A stretch of 64,000 bases of DNA from Girardinichthys multiradiatus (GCF_021462225.1 NC_061805.1:50730360-50794359), one strand, 5' to 3'; positions 47,506-60,299 are shown, counted from the stretch's first letter. Notes: generated by a model not told the origin, from the letters alone. Made by a program: numbers and translations.

Positions 47506-49290
47506 CAAACTGAAGCCAAAAGCCTCAACATTCCAAACATTCAACGCAACCCAGATTTCTCTCTCTGCTCCTTTTCCCCGGCCCGTCTTCGGCTCACACA
47601 AACACACAGGAATCTGGACGCCGTTCATCCCGGGCTCCTGCTCTCTGTTCCTCCCAGAGATCTCTGGTTATCGGGGTGAATGAGGCAGAGTTCACTGAGA
47701 GCAAAGCAGGAGAGAACTGCAGAGGAAGGGAAAAAGCTGCCTCTCAACCATCCGACGGTTAGATAAAAGGCCAGCATACAGCCCCTGTTTATGGTCCTAA
47801 AAGACAGCACACCTACTGCCTTTAATTAGATTTAACTGTTCTTCTTTTACCAATGATGAAACAGACACAAGATGTTTGTATCTTCTGCTCCTTGGAGAAT
47901 AATCTTTTGGCATTGCTTATAATTTCTGAACCTGAAGTCTGAGGTTAAAAGATGCAACCTCTGGAGTCCAAGTTTTATCAATTAGAAACCTCTCATTTAT
48001 TTGAAAGTTTATCCTCAGTGTGTTTCCACTGGCACAGACACTGACTTTAACTGATCAATTTAAACTTGATGTGTAGAATTAGAAATCTGAGTTTGGTTTA
48101 AACTCTGTTTTAGCTGCTTCCTGGTTGCTTAATAAGATGCTGATTTCAGAGATGTATTTTAAGCAGTTTTATTTGGGGGCCTAGAAGGGCAGGTTGAGTC
48201 CATCCAGGTTCAACTCTGGTCATTATTTTACTCTGGAATCAGAAATGCTCTGCACCAAAGCATGTGCTGCTTTTATTTAGTCTATTGTTTTTTATCTTGG
48301 TGACAAGATTTGGTCACAGATGTCAGAAGGAAACACCTTAAATCTGATTATAAGTACCCATTTTATCCTTTTTATACCTGTTCTTTTCCAAGTGTTTTCT
48401 GGGTTTTACTTCATGATAGAGAGATATAGAAGAATAATAAATGAAATGGAGTGCAAAGCAGCTGAGAAAGAAGTCAAAGATTGCCTGTGAGTAATGGTGT
48501 TATACACTGTGTTATATAGAAAGGATGTATCAACATGTAACACAATGTCCACCCATGAGTAACGTACTAATAGGAAGAAAATGTGGCTCCAGAGTGAGAA
48601 CACGTATTTGCTGATTTATCCAGTGAGGAGGAGGAGAAAGTCAGGGGAAAACCTAACAAACCAGCACCCCAAGGGATTTAAAAGCGCTCTGTGGAGAACT
48701 CAGTCTCAATGTAATGTTTAATACAGTAGCAAACAACTGCTTGAGACAAAAACTGTAATTAGAAAAACTAAAATTCAGATGGGTAATATCATTTCTGCTC
48801 CAGTTCTGACCAGCATTGTTACTCTTAGGTACCTTTCCCCTAAACAACTGAGTTTAAAGAAACCCTTATTTCAGCAAGGCATACACTGGTTACATAAAAC
48901 CCAGTATTGGTGAATGGAAGCAGCTGAAAGTCTCACTTTTAAATTAGTTGAATATTTATTTGTGGGGGTTTACTTAGTTGTGGTTTGTAGTGGTCAAAAC
49001 ACTATTTCAAGAACATGTCTGTCACTCTACTCAAACTCAGCAAGTTCTACAGTTAGGTTTGACCCAAAAAGTCTCATCAAGCTAATACTGAACATGTGGT
49101 GGATAAGAGAAGTTACACTACTCAGTGGGCAACAATCTCTCCTTCACTTGGCTCAGGCACTAAGAAGAAAAACAATGCAGCTCCAGATATTTGTTGTAGG
49201 TAAACCCACATTAGGAATGTTTGTTAAACCATTAGTTTTATGATACAATCAGTGATAAGTAATGAATTGTCATTAAATGCTAAAAGGCAT

Positions 49291-49319
49291 CTATAGTCAG
49301 ACATGTAATCTGACTATAG
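49291..49319. repeat. Perfect 11-bp hairpin
   Basis: CTATAGTCAGA at 49291-49301, a 7-base spacer, and its exact reverse complement TCTGACTATAG at 49309-49319. Confidence 0.6.
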
Positions 49320-52300
49320 AAAAGGATCAAGAGAAAAGTTAAACATTAGCTTTTCTCTCTTTCTTCACTAACTGCAACACGTCTCCATCTGTAATGTTAC
49401 TGAGATAACTCTCTGTTCATCACCATCTGTCAAGCTTCTCAGATCAACTTTGAGTCCAGTTTAATTAGTTTGTTTCTCCGGGGCTCTGACAGCGAGCCTT
49501 GGAGTATTATTACCGACATTTACATCTGGTTAGAGCATCTTTTAAAATAATCACCAGATTTATGACACTGCATCATTAACTGATGTAAAACAGAGAACAA
49601 TGTTAGTTTGTCTCAAACATTTTGCCCATCCCTTATGGCAGAAATACACCAGGAATGCTGTGTTGGTGTTTGTGTTTCCATCAACACAGGGTGGATGTGA
49701 CGCTATGAAGATGCAGATTACTGGACTTCAGCCATGGGTAGTTTTTTTTTTCAGAAGCATCACACAGAACGCTGCAGAGAAGGATCACTGAGTGCATTTT
49801 AAGGTGCATTATACATTACATATGTGTTTGGGCTTCTTTCAGTTACACTGGATGAAATAAACCAGTTGTTGAAGATAATTACCAAGTGGAGATAAGTGGA
49901 ACCTCATTCAACACCACAAACCAAACTTGAGCACAGCTCCAACCAGAGGACTTCACAATGCAATAAAAAAGGCAGGTATTCAGGATGAATAAATTTTTTT
50001 TTGCTGCAAATAAAACCATGTTCAAAAAGTAAAAATGTATTCTCATTCCTGCTGTTTGTCTGTCATTAATGAAAAGTTTAAATCGTCGTGCAGAGATCGT
50101 CTGCTTCTCAAACCCAACGCTATCTGCCTGATGCTTTGTGTTTGTTAACATGCTGCTGTGGGTCTGATTATGCAACACTGCAAACAGTTTGTTCCAGATG
50201 TCCTGAATGTAAGAAGGTGTCAGAAGAGAAGGAATTCCAGCTGTTATCAACAGAAGCAGCCGAGCTGCTGCAACAGTTAGAAAATGACCTTAATTAGACA
50301 CACAGACAGATTCTCTTATCAAACTGCACCAAATGAATCTAAATGCAGATGTTTGCTCACTGTTAAAACATTCTGCTTCAGTCTGTTGGACTTTTTTGCA
50401 CAAAGAGTGTTTTCCAAATGTATGGATATGTTGACAAGCACCTGATGAGTCAGAGCGGGACGGGCAGGATGCGCTGTGTATGAATGCATGCAGACGCAAG
50501 CCTCTGGAGTCTTAGAGGGTGATAACTGTGTTGCTTTGTAAGGTTTCAGAAATTTGAACATAAATTAAAGACGTGCAGCAAATACATTATTCAATTCAAT
50601 TCAAAACTGAAAATAGTTTAGCAGTCCTCTCGGGTATTACAGACAATCACAATCACACAAAAACAGCAAATAAAGGGAAAAACATGTTCCTGTTCACATC
50701 ATCAAATGGCCTCCAAAATGCATTTCCCAAGCTGCTAAGTGGAAGCAGAAGGAACAAAAGAATTTGAAAATCTATTGGTTTTTCTAGGTGGCGCTACACA
50801 GCGGTGGCCTGACTGCATAAGGGTAAATTTTGTGCACAATGTGGTTCTTTCTGGAGACTATTCTCCTGGCTTTTCCGACCACCCGTCCTTCCTATAAAAG
50901 GTACAAGTCCCACTAATGAACCCCCATTTATCTTGGAGCAAACCCTAACAATGCTTTGAGGCAGTTCCTGCTATTCACCGACAAACCCTTGAACCAGCAG
51001 ATAAAAGAGCAAGCTAAAATACTTTCGATAAAAGACATTAAAGTGTTAACTGACCTCAGCTCCAAAACTTTCCACAGGAAGCCAAAAACAAATCAGTGGT
51101 TCTGTTCTTTAATCGGGTCAGGTTAAAAATATACCAAAGCATATTTACTTGTGTATGAAACATTATATCACCTCTAACTTAAACTAATGATGCTTCCTTT
51201 AGTTTTTACAGCATATGTTCCACAGCAAAGAAAAAGTGAGATAGTTGTTTTAATCAACCCGGTTTTACTATAGTTACATGGTAGATGTTTGAGTTAAATG
51301 TGTTAAATGTTTTTGTGTTAAATGACAAAAGTGATTTTCTTGTGTTTTTAAAGTGCAACCTAGAACCTAAAAAATGACAACCAAGCATTTAAAAAAGGAA
51401 AATGGCTCAAGCATCGGTGGTTATTTTAATTATGTAGCAAACCTGAAGCCTTTTCAACGAGAGGTGAAACATCTTCCAGAAACAAGACAGGTTCAGTTGG
51501 TTTCTACTTAAACACTTAGGATACTCATGTCTGACAATCTACATCAGCGTATCACAAGAAGAAAAATGAAGCAAAAGCATAGCTGACTGGATATTGGGAA
51601 GGGGTTGTAGTCCATGAGGGAAACTAAATGCCTGCTCCTCTCTTCTGTCTGCACTGCAGGCACTAGTAGTGTATCAGCTGGAAGGTTTGCAGGCAGCTGA
51701 AGAGGAGAAGGATGCTGCTCAGGCAGCTAAACCAAAGGAAATTACTGTTAGAACCTTTTTTAGTAAGATGTTATTCAGCTGGAGGACCTGGAAACTGCTG
51801 CAGCATCTTCTCTAACTTGATATGGGTGTGTTCAGGTTTGTTAGCACAAACAACCTCTAGACATAATATATTGATTCTATAATATTATGAACAGTTGGTT
51901 TGAGCCGTTATATATTTATTATATTAATTGCTTAGGGTCACATAGTTTCAGGATATGATTGCAATGAAAAAAAGCCAAGAATTGCCTGTTGTGTCTTTCA
52001 GCTGAACCTGAAATTGCTCTGAACTACATGTTTGACACAGCATCATAAGCCCTCATTGTTTCAGTCTCAGTAAATAAATACTGATATTAGAGTCAACCTG
52101 CCGATGGCTGCAGAGGAAGGGATCCACACAGCCGAGTTTATGAGTAGGTATGAAGCAGGGGAGGACCTCTGTGACTGATTCTGGCTGAATGTATAAATAT
52201 ACACGTCATTAAAGGACGGGACCACATCAAACGGTCTATTTATAAAAGACAAACTCGTCTTTGCGGACATATAGCAGAACTGTCTTGTAAAAAGAGACCA

Positions 52301-53037
52301 AACTGTCAAAAAGTTAACTTTCTTTTACTTTCTGATCTTGTTTTTAAGGTCAACTTAATCTTCCTTAGGTGGCTCTGCCGTGGCTACATTCCCCTCATTC
52401 ATGTTTTCAGTGCACATACATTTATATCTGGTGCATCGTATTGATATGGATCAGCCAGAATAGGCTAATATGTTGCCTGGTTAGTATTTTGTCTCATCCC
52501 TGCAGACGCTGTTTCAGCTGTCCTGAAATAAAACTGAACAGTCATCACTTTTAAAAGTTCTTTCAGTGCTACATTCAGTAAAATATGAGAACACCAGAAA
52601 AAATGAAAAGCAGGTTACTTTTAAAACCGAGAGCTCATAAACTAAAACCAAACAATAATCTTTTTATCCTAATGCTGCTGTAACTTTCCTCAATGCAGGC
52701 TCTAGTCTCTGGCAGTTCATCTGCACAGTTACCGCTCCAGTTTCAGCTTCGGCTGCGTGAGTGCATCAGCAGAACCTTAACATGCAGAACATGTAACTTT
52801 AGAAGAGGTGACGAGACCTGAAGTGGAGAAGAGCTACAGAGGGTTTAAAAACAGAGCTGCAGGAATGTGGAGAATGTGCAGCGCTTGATTTAACATGTCG
52901 GGCTTTGAACCGACACCAAGGTGAATCAGACCCACCTGGGAACGTGAACATGGAGAACATGAAGAAAGTCCTGATAGAACTAAAAGCTGAGCTGTTTTAC
53001 TTACAGCTGAGATGAACATCAAGTAGTCCATTCAGAC

Positions 53038-53130
53038 TCCATTCAGAAACACCCCAGGCCAGGATTGGAACCCAGGACCTTCTTGCTTTAAGGCAACAGT
53101 GCTACCAATGCCACTGTGCATCCCATAATA
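53038..53130 (+). repeat. LINE/SINE tail fragment
   Basis: ACACCCCAGGCCAGGATTGG, then AACCCAGGACCTTCTTGC and GGCAACAGTGCTACCAATGC. This is the extreme end of the same dispersed retroelement family as 56500-56790. Confidence 0.55.
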
Positions 53131-53329
53131 TGTAACAGAAACTCATAAATTCTGAATTGACAAGCAGGTCAATAAACAGCAGCATGGCGCCTCTCTCTCA
53201 CCCTGTTTGGAGCCATCTGGGTCTGAACTGTCACAAATGAGATTCTGTCGTACAGATGCTGCCATCCTGCCTCCTGATCTTTATCTCTACATAACTTCAA
53301 CTTCACAGCATTTCCAGATTTACTGAGTC

Positions 53330-54170
53330 TGCATGTGATGAAGAAATTACACCAGGATGTCTATGACTTACTCTAATAAGTACCTGGATGTTCACCTGAA
53401 CCATAAACTGGACTGGAGACACAGATGCTCCTTACAGGAAAAGTCAGGGCAGACTCTACCTGCTGAGGATCTTTTGGAGAGCAGGCGCTCCTGAAGATCT
53501 TGTTTGATTCTGTGGAGGCATCAGGCACCTTCTATGGTGTAGAGTGTTGAAGCAGCAGTTTATCTACAGCTGGGAGGAAGTGCTTAAATAAGCTCATCTG
53601 GAAGCTCAGCTCTGTCCTAGGATGTCCCTTTGACCCAGTCAGGTGGTGGAAACAGAAGGACTCTAGCAAAAACATTGCTATTGAGGAATGTCTCCCAACC
53701 CATGCATGAAGCTGCTGCAGATCTGCAGAGCTTCTACTGTGACAGACTACTGCATCCTAGTTACATCAAGGAGTGTTATCACAGCTCCTTCCTCCCAGCA
53801 GCTGTTAGACTTTATAACCATCACTGCTACCAACTTAATAAGTCTTAATACAGTTTTTTTTCCATTTCTTGTAAATAGTCTGTTGTTTTATGCAAATTAT
53901 AGATGCACATTTTGTTCACTTTCAGAATCATCCTACTCAGTTGCGCACTTTAATCTGAATATTCTATAAATGTATTTGCAGCATTTTTCTTGTGTTGTAA
54001 ATGTTTCCCTTACTGTAAGGTCTCCTGTTCTTATTTCCTGTAGTTTTTTACCTTTGTGTTTACCTGGATGCTTCCACCTGCCTTTTGCTTAGCTGCTGAT
54101 GCACCTGAATCTCCTCATTGTGGGACAATGAAGGATACCTCTATTTTGATTCTACATTGCATCACTGTAA
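53330..54170 (+). mobile_element. Degraded LINE reverse transcriptase 3' fragment (CR1/L2-like)
   Basis: In broken plus-strand frames the sequence gives STAGRKCLNKLIWKLSSVLG, CPFDPVR, then SYIKECYHSSFLPAAVRLYN, the conserved C-terminal end of a fish LINE of the CR1/L2 type by recollection. Stops interrupt it. The non-coding tail ends in TGTGGGACAATGAAGGATAC. It is a 5'-truncated old copy. Confidence 0.65.
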
Positions 54171-56499
54171 ATAAGTTAGGTGTAAAGACAGACCCAGCTA
54201 ACTGTGGCCAGGCTGCAGACACAGCTATGTGTTAGAGCTCTCAGCCTTTGTGTCTGAATGTAAAATATTTCTGAGGCTGACTTGTGATTCAGTAAAAACA
54301 TCTGTTAGATTTTATTGGCATGCTGCTCTCAGTGCAGCTCTTTTCTTCTTAGAATAAAACGCTGCTGCTTCACCTTATTCTTAAAATCTCTCGGTAAACA
54401 CAAGCAGGACTTTACTAAACCTGAGTTATTATATCTGAATTTTTCTTCAGATTTGTGCCCACAGGCTCCTGCATGCAGACACATACTGACAGGTATGCAG
54501 GGAGTTCATTCATCTCTGCAGAGGTTGACTTCACTCTGTAACAGAATAATGCTGAAAAACACAAGATTCTAGAACAGCAAAATGACAAAAATCCTTCCTG
54601 AATCAGACTAAACAGCTGAGTTTCAGCAAACTTCAGCAGAGTTCAGACAGAGAGGCCACGGCCTGAAGCAGGACTCAAACCAGAACCTTCTCCCAGCTTC
54701 AGAAGAGTCACTGCAGTGGTTCAGGAAATGATGACCCCTGCACACAAACCATCTGATGCAAAATAACGTTCTGTAATATGTGGAAGAATGAGTCCTGCAA
54801 CGTTGGTAATGAGTCAGTTTTCCAACAGAACCACACTAATGAACGTTACTTACAAGATACTTTCCTTTAAAAAATAACGGTTGACCTTAAACTGATGACT
54901 CAGGTTAGAAAAGCAGGAATGCTTTGATAACAGAAACATGCAACATCTGCAGCCTCTCCAGAACAAACACGATAAGAACCATGAGAAGAGAACCTTCAGC
55001 CAAACACAAGGGTCCCCGTTAAATGTTGGTATGCAGAGAGGAAAAAACACAACCCAGAATCTCTGAAGCACCAAGATCACAAAGGATAGATTTTCTTACA
55101 AAAAAAAAGAGTCAAAAATCCTTTAAGAGACAACTTCAGACGTCTGAGCCACAGTGTCTGTCCAGTTAAAGGAATCTGGATTAGCAGATGTGGTGACGGG
55201 TCGACCCGGTTCAGCTGGGCTCCAGAGTTATATGGAACGACTGGGTGCCACAAAATAAAATAATGGGAAAACAACAGAAGACATTTGTATAAATAAATAT
55301 TCGAGAGAAATAAAATCTGTAAAATGTTGTAATTTTATTTGAAATCTCGTGTCCATTTGTTCTTCATTTTGAAATGAATTTTGACACTAAACTGGTTTAT
55401 TTTTTGCTTTGTTTTAAATGTTGTTTCCTCGCATCTTATCCTGGAGTTTTTCAGCAGCAAAGTGGAATACTGTGGTGTAAAAGCATGAAGACCATTTTGG
55501 GCGACTCGTTCTCCCTCACTCCAACACATCCTGCATGAGGTTTGTTAACGATTCAATCAGCTGCCGGCCGCGGCTCGGCTGAAGGAAACCCGAGGCGCTG
55601 GTTCACCTACACCCATCTGTCATCTGCTGCTTCTCCTCCAACCACAGCGACTATCTGCAGGCATGTCCAGCAGCTGATCAGACCGCTTCCTCTGGTGTTT
55701 AAGAGTGAGGCTGAAGATAAACTGCTCCATCTTTGGGTAAAATCCTTCAGACATATGGCTGCAGGTTGAGATCTGGATCTAATAATCTTCATGATGTACA
55801 CAGGGAAGGATGAGTCCCCAGATCTTTTATTAGAAAGCCAAACTACTGCAGCAGACGGTCTGATGTCATCCTTTAACTTTCATCCTCCGAGGTCAGGTCT
55901 TCTATTAATAAAACAGAAGAGCCTTTCCCATGCAGTCAGCACATGTTCAGATCTAATGATGGACTCAGATGGAGGAAATCTAAGTAGTTTTACTCTGTTT
56001 TCTGTTAGAGGATGCTGCCAACAGATTGCTGGTTTATTCACTTTACATATGAGGATCTCCTGCAAGCCAAATGATTGGTCACTTTCCCATGTAGATTTAT
56101 GCTACTTTTACACTCATTTTAGCATTGTTTTTATCAGACTAACAGAAAAAGTGAATAAAAAGACAACTGTAGTTTGATCCAAACTGTAATATCACACTCT
56201 ATCTGATATTTATCCGAATGCAGTCTCTGTTTGAGTCAGTGTCTGCTGGAGGGAATAAAAAAGCTTTTCAAGAAAACAAACAGTTGAAACCTGCAGGTTT
56301 GCATTTATTTAATAACTTTAATAACAGCATCAGATTTTAGATGTTAGAAAGTTTAGCCAAGAAGCGTCAGAGTGCTCAGAAACATGAGTTCGAACAAAGG
56401 AAATGTGGTTGGTGTTACCTTCCTGAGTTACCCTGACAACAAAAGCAGATGTTCAAACAGACCATTTCAGTTTGTGAGCTCAGAACAATCATTAGGAAC
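54171..56499. other. Non-coding stretch with no recognised gene
   Basis: About 2.3 kb. A short GC-rich patch (GCCGGCCGCGGCTCGGCTGA, 55562-55581) occurs, and an open frame at 55791-56177, but I find no motif or splice context that supports a gene. Confidence 0.5.
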
Positions 56500-56790
56500 T
56501 CATTCATTCATCTTCTATAACGTTTATTCCATAGTGGGTCACAGGGGAGCTGGTGCCTGTCTCCAGCAGTCTACGGGCGAGAGGCGACCTGGACATGTCG
56601 CCAATCCATCGCAGGGCAACACAGTCATACAGGACAAACAACCTTGCACACACCCATTCCCACCTATGGGCAATTTAGAGAGATCAATCAACCGAACAGT
56701 CATGTTTTTGGACTGTGGGAGGAAGCCAGAGTACCCGGTGAGAACCCATGCATGCACGGGGAGAACATGCAAACTTCATGTAGAAGGTTT
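56500..56790 (+). repeat. Dispersed LINE/SINE-type repeat
   Basis: Blocks in order: TATTCCATAGTGGGTCACAG, GGAGCTGGTGCCTGTCTCCA, CATCGCAGGGCAACACAGTC, GGCAATTTAGAGAGATCAAT, TTTTTGGACTGTGGGAGGAA and GCACGGGGAGAACATGCAAA. This order is a widely dispersed fish repeat derived from a LINE 3' region. No coding capacity. Confidence 0.65.
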
Positions 56791-57074
56791 ATTAGGAACT
56801 AAGAGCCAAAATGGGAAAGATAGGAGAACATGCCATTGAAGTTATGAAGATCAGCGCACATCTCCCTAAGTCAGGAATGGCTACAACACAAAGCGCTCCT
56901 AAACATGTCTATCTCTACAGTCAGAGCATTAAACCAACTGGAGCTGCGAGAAACAAAGAGCAGAACAGAACCCAATGATTCATCTCTGGTCCTGTTTGAT
57001 GGTTAAAGACAAACAGAACAAGTTTTAAGGAGAACAAAACTCACCATGTGACCTGTGCAGAAATGTAAACCTAC

Positions 57075-57138
57075 CAGCAGCAGCAGGAACCTCCAGGATC
57101 ACAACTAACAGAATCAACACTTCGATCTGAGCGCTCAT
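57075..57138 (-). CDS. ddr2: Candidate alternative first coding exon of ddr2 (signal peptide)
   Basis: On the minus strand an ATG at 57138 opens a frame MSAQIEVLILLVVILEVP ending in three Ala, then one G before a consensus donor (GTAGGT, G at 57074). The 21 residues look like a signal peptide: short polar start, Leu/Val/Ile core, small residues at the end. The exon ends in phase 1, exactly like the known ddr2 coding exon 1, so joining to exon 2 at 41345 would give ...[13 protein letters not shown] in frame. Against it: another ATG four bases upstream (57142) is in a different frame, the distance is 15.5 kb, and no transcript is available. It may instead belong to an unidentified gene or be chance. 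Confidence 0.3.
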
Positions 57139-57615
57139 CCATCGTGGACCTGATCTGAAGCTCTGAGCTGGGCGGCACCAGTGAGACTCCTTTGTTTAGT
57201 CAGTGATATGAACCCAGAACTTGGTGCTGTTGAGCAAGAGTGTCTCTGCAGCTCCAGGCTGCTCTCTGCGCTTCTTCCAGAGATAATAAATCATGTTTTT
57301 ATCCCAAACATGAAGCTGTTTAACTGTAGCTGCAGGGTTCTGGGCGTGATAAGGGACTCTTACTGACATGTCTTCTTCTGGGTTTCTGCAGAAACACTTT
57401 CTCTGTTTGAGCCTCCAATAACGGCTGCAGACAGGGAAGCTTACAACCCACCCTGTGGCCTCAGATGTTCTGTTCAAAAACATCACCTGCTGTTCCCAGT
57501 CTGTGATCATAGTTGATGATGTTCTGCCCCTTAACTGTTTGGATTCAGTAAGAAGAAGAAGTGGAGAGTTTCACTTCATTTAGTTTTGATTATAGCTGTT
57601 ATTTTTTAGCTTTTT

Positions 57616-57761
57616 CCATCCATCCATCCATCCATCCATCCATCCATCCATCCATTTATCCATCCATCCATTTATCCATCCATTTATCCATCCATCCATT
57701 TATCCATCCATCCATCCATCCATCCATCCATTTATCCATCCATCCATCCATCCATCCATCC
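57616..57761 (+). repeat. (TCCA)n microsatellite with TTTA variants
   Basis: About 145 bases of tandem CATC units, interrupted regularly by TTTATCCA variants. The repetitive HPSIHPS translation across it is meaningless. Confidence 0.95.
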
Positions 57762-58013
57762 CTGATGGACCTCCATCGACATAAATGCCCACACCTGAAT
57801 CAGAGGGAAGACACTGAGATCTAATCAGGTTGTCTTTCTGATCAGCAGAGGTTTCAGCTCTGAAATGCAAATAGCAAAATGGTTTTACGAGAAGGTTTCT
57901 GGCTGCGTGTTTTAATGTGTAAGCCAGTTGTTTTTCATTTGGTGTGCTTGTAGTTATGATCCTGGTCCTGCAGATGGAATAGAGACCTCCCTTGGGGGAT
58001 CGGGGAGCGGAGA

Positions 58014-58043
58014 GGGTGTGGGGTGGGGGGGGGGTGGGGGGGC
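58014..58043 (+). repeat. G-rich run with quadruplex potential
   Basis: GTGTGGGGTGGGGGGGGGGT continuing GGGGGGG: several G-tracts separated by single T bases on the plus strand, flanked by moderately G-rich sequence. Confidence 0.7.
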
Positions 58044-59639
58044 AGCGCTGGCTGTGTGTTCTGGTAAAGAGAGCTGATGGATCTCTGAGCCTGAAAATAA
58101 CCCCAAACCTGATCCAGAAGCCTCCAGGCTGCAGGAGCAGAGGTCAGAACCATATACAGAACCTGCAGAGATTATGATAAAACGCTGCAGAAGATGAACT
58201 TACAAACTGCTGCATGAAAACACAAGTTATAGGTTTGATCTAATTAAAATCCTGCTCTCTGATTGGTTCATAAGCAGCGATGGGTCCTGTTTCAAACAGA
58301 GCAAACTACTGGTATCCTCTCTGTCTGATAGAAGAACACGTGCGATGCTTGGAGTTACATTAACAGATAACTAACCTTACACTCACTAAACAGCTTGTGT
58401 TCTTTTAGGGGATAAAAACCAGAGTAAAGCAGAGAAACTCAAAGCTGAGATGTTAAAGTCAGCGAAGACGAGGGATTTTACTGCTGTTGAGCTGAAGTTG
58501 GCATTTTCAACCAAAATCTGCTTGTTTCATTTGTTCAATTTATTATCCAACTGGTTCTGGGTGATGATAGACTGCTTCAGAACATCCAACAAAAAACAGA
58601 AAGATTTGCACCAATCCTTGAAAATCTGGTCCATTGCATCCCCCATCTCTGTTCTGCATGTGGACTGAATTAGGTCCAGTCTGATGGTTCCTCCAAGGAG
58701 CTGAGCCGTTTATGCCAGTAAGTCTACTCTGTCTGCTCTGTTTCTATGTTGGTTTGCTTCGTTGAAGGACACTTTAGTCATTTTAACTTCACAGATCTTC
58801 TCAGACCATAACTTCCACACAGTACCAGTGACGCACATATGATCCAGCTGAGGATTATCATCTGAAGCACACCGTGATAAAGAGATATTCTGACAACAGT
58901 CTGCAGCTCAGATAGTTCCCATAACCAGCAGCTGAATCCAACACAAATAATTCATCTTTTCCCTGCAGCTGTGATCTGAATCACCTTCTTATACTGAACA
59001 AACAGCAGCACAGCATGGAGAAACTGAAACATCTGCATCACTTTTGCTCCAAAGAGCTTTAAAACAGATCAGAGCAGGAAAATCTTTAAACACAAGAAGC
59101 AGAAATCCATCAAATTTCTGGTGTTTTGCTCTGAAAGTGACCCAAACCTACAGGAGGATAAATGATTCCAGTTCCTGCAGCTGTGCGCCCAGACTGAACC
59201 TCCTCGGCTTTGGTTTAACATGGAGCTGAACAAAGAAAAGAAATGAATGAATCCAGTTAAATGAACTGGAGGAAAATCCTCGGATTTTTTCTCTGTTGTT
59301 CTGGATCAGTAGGAGATCCTGCAGAATAACGCTGCAGCTGTTTGCTTTTAACTTCTATAAAAACCTTTTAAGAACGTTTCTCCGCAGAATATTTCTGTCC
59401 TCTAGAACTCCAACAGAGACCCAATCCCACCTCCTCTGTTTCTGCCTTCCTGATGTGGGCTGCTGGAAAGGATTGTTCCCAGTTTAAGGATTTACTATGA
59501 GCGGGTCCTGCTCAGAACAAAGCTCAGAACTCAGATGATCTGCTGAAGGCCTCACAGAGGAACAGTGATCTCAGATCTGGTGTCAGGAAAAACTAAAAAC
59601 TTCTTAGTCTGATCGGGTTCAGGAGTTTCAAAAAGTTTT

Positions 59640-59835
59640 TTTTTTTACCTGTTTTCCGCAGTTTCTCTCCGGATCCAACACAGCAGCTTCAGAGCTTCTC
59701 CGCCCGGTTCGGCTCGGTTCCGTTCGGTAAGGGTTCTCTCCGGCGCAGAGCTTACAGGATCATGGTGGAGGAGTCGATCCGTCACTTTAACTCCCGCAAC
59801 GCTTCCTAGAAACTCCTGATTTGATCTGTTTCAGG
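59640..59835. promoter_or_regulatory. CpG-rich block with donor-like sites on both strands
   Basis: Many CpGs (CCGCCCGGTTCGGCTCGGTT) in otherwise AT-rich DNA. The plus strand has a donor at CCGTTCG before GTAAGG (about 59728). The minus strand has AAAACAG before GTAAAA (about 59651) and ATCCT before GTAAGC (about 59757). This pattern fits a promoter or first untranslated exon, possibly distal for ddr2, or bidirectional. Direction and target gene are unresolved. Confidence 0.3.
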
Positions 59836-60299
59836 CTCCTTCTGGGTTTGCTCGCAGCTCAGATCCAGAAAAATCAGATCAGTTCCGAAGACAAAAAACT
59901 GTTTCTGTGTTTTACCTCACATCCCGTTTCCGAACAGCAGAGGGAGGAGGATGAGGAGGAGGAGGAGGAAGGCAACATGAGCCTCTGACTGTCCGACATC
60001 TGAGAAGTTGGAAGAAAACTGCAAAGAAGCCCTACGAAGGGAACTTCGGAGGGAGCAAGGGACCTGCAACTGTTACTGGTCTTTCTCCTGGATCTGTTAC
60101 TGGTTCTGGTTCTAATACTTTCTACAGTGAACATGATTTTGGCTCAGTCGCAGATTTCTTCTGATTTTCCTTTCCTTCACACAGATTTTAATGTCAGAGA
60201 AAGAAACCCCGGGTAAAAACAAAAGGTTTCAGGTGATGATTTCCGGTAAAGGTGGGAAATAAGGCTCTCCAAACCAACCTGGCCCGATCTTAAACTGTG

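Larger units (their letters stand above)
45181..53037. other. Long non-coding stretch
   Basis: About 7.9 kb without a gene I can support. Open frames are short and lack motifs. Minor items: a polypyrimidine run at 47390-47500 (CTCCTCC-type), a perfect hairpin at 49291-49319 and a weak exon-like stretch at 51660-51810. Confidence 0.55.

Noticed and set aside
47319..47540. Ser/Pro-rich plus and Arg/Gly-rich minus frames
   Set aside because: Composition artefacts of the polypyrimidine tract.
49879..50250. 123-residue minus-strand frame
   Set aside because: No motif, and no splice or promoter context; length within chance expectation.
57616..57761. Regular tandem units that might suggest a CRISPR-like array or a repeat protein
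   Set aside because: A 4-base microsatellite with no spacers, in an animal genome. The HPSIHPS frame is a translation of the repeat.
59874..60134. 86-residue minus-strand frame with a poly-Ser run, possible first exon of ddr2
   Set aside because: The Ser run comes from a GGA/TCC simple repeat. A donor-like GTAAAA follows, but the frame has no signal peptide or link to ddr2; kept only as part of a possible promoter neighbourhood.
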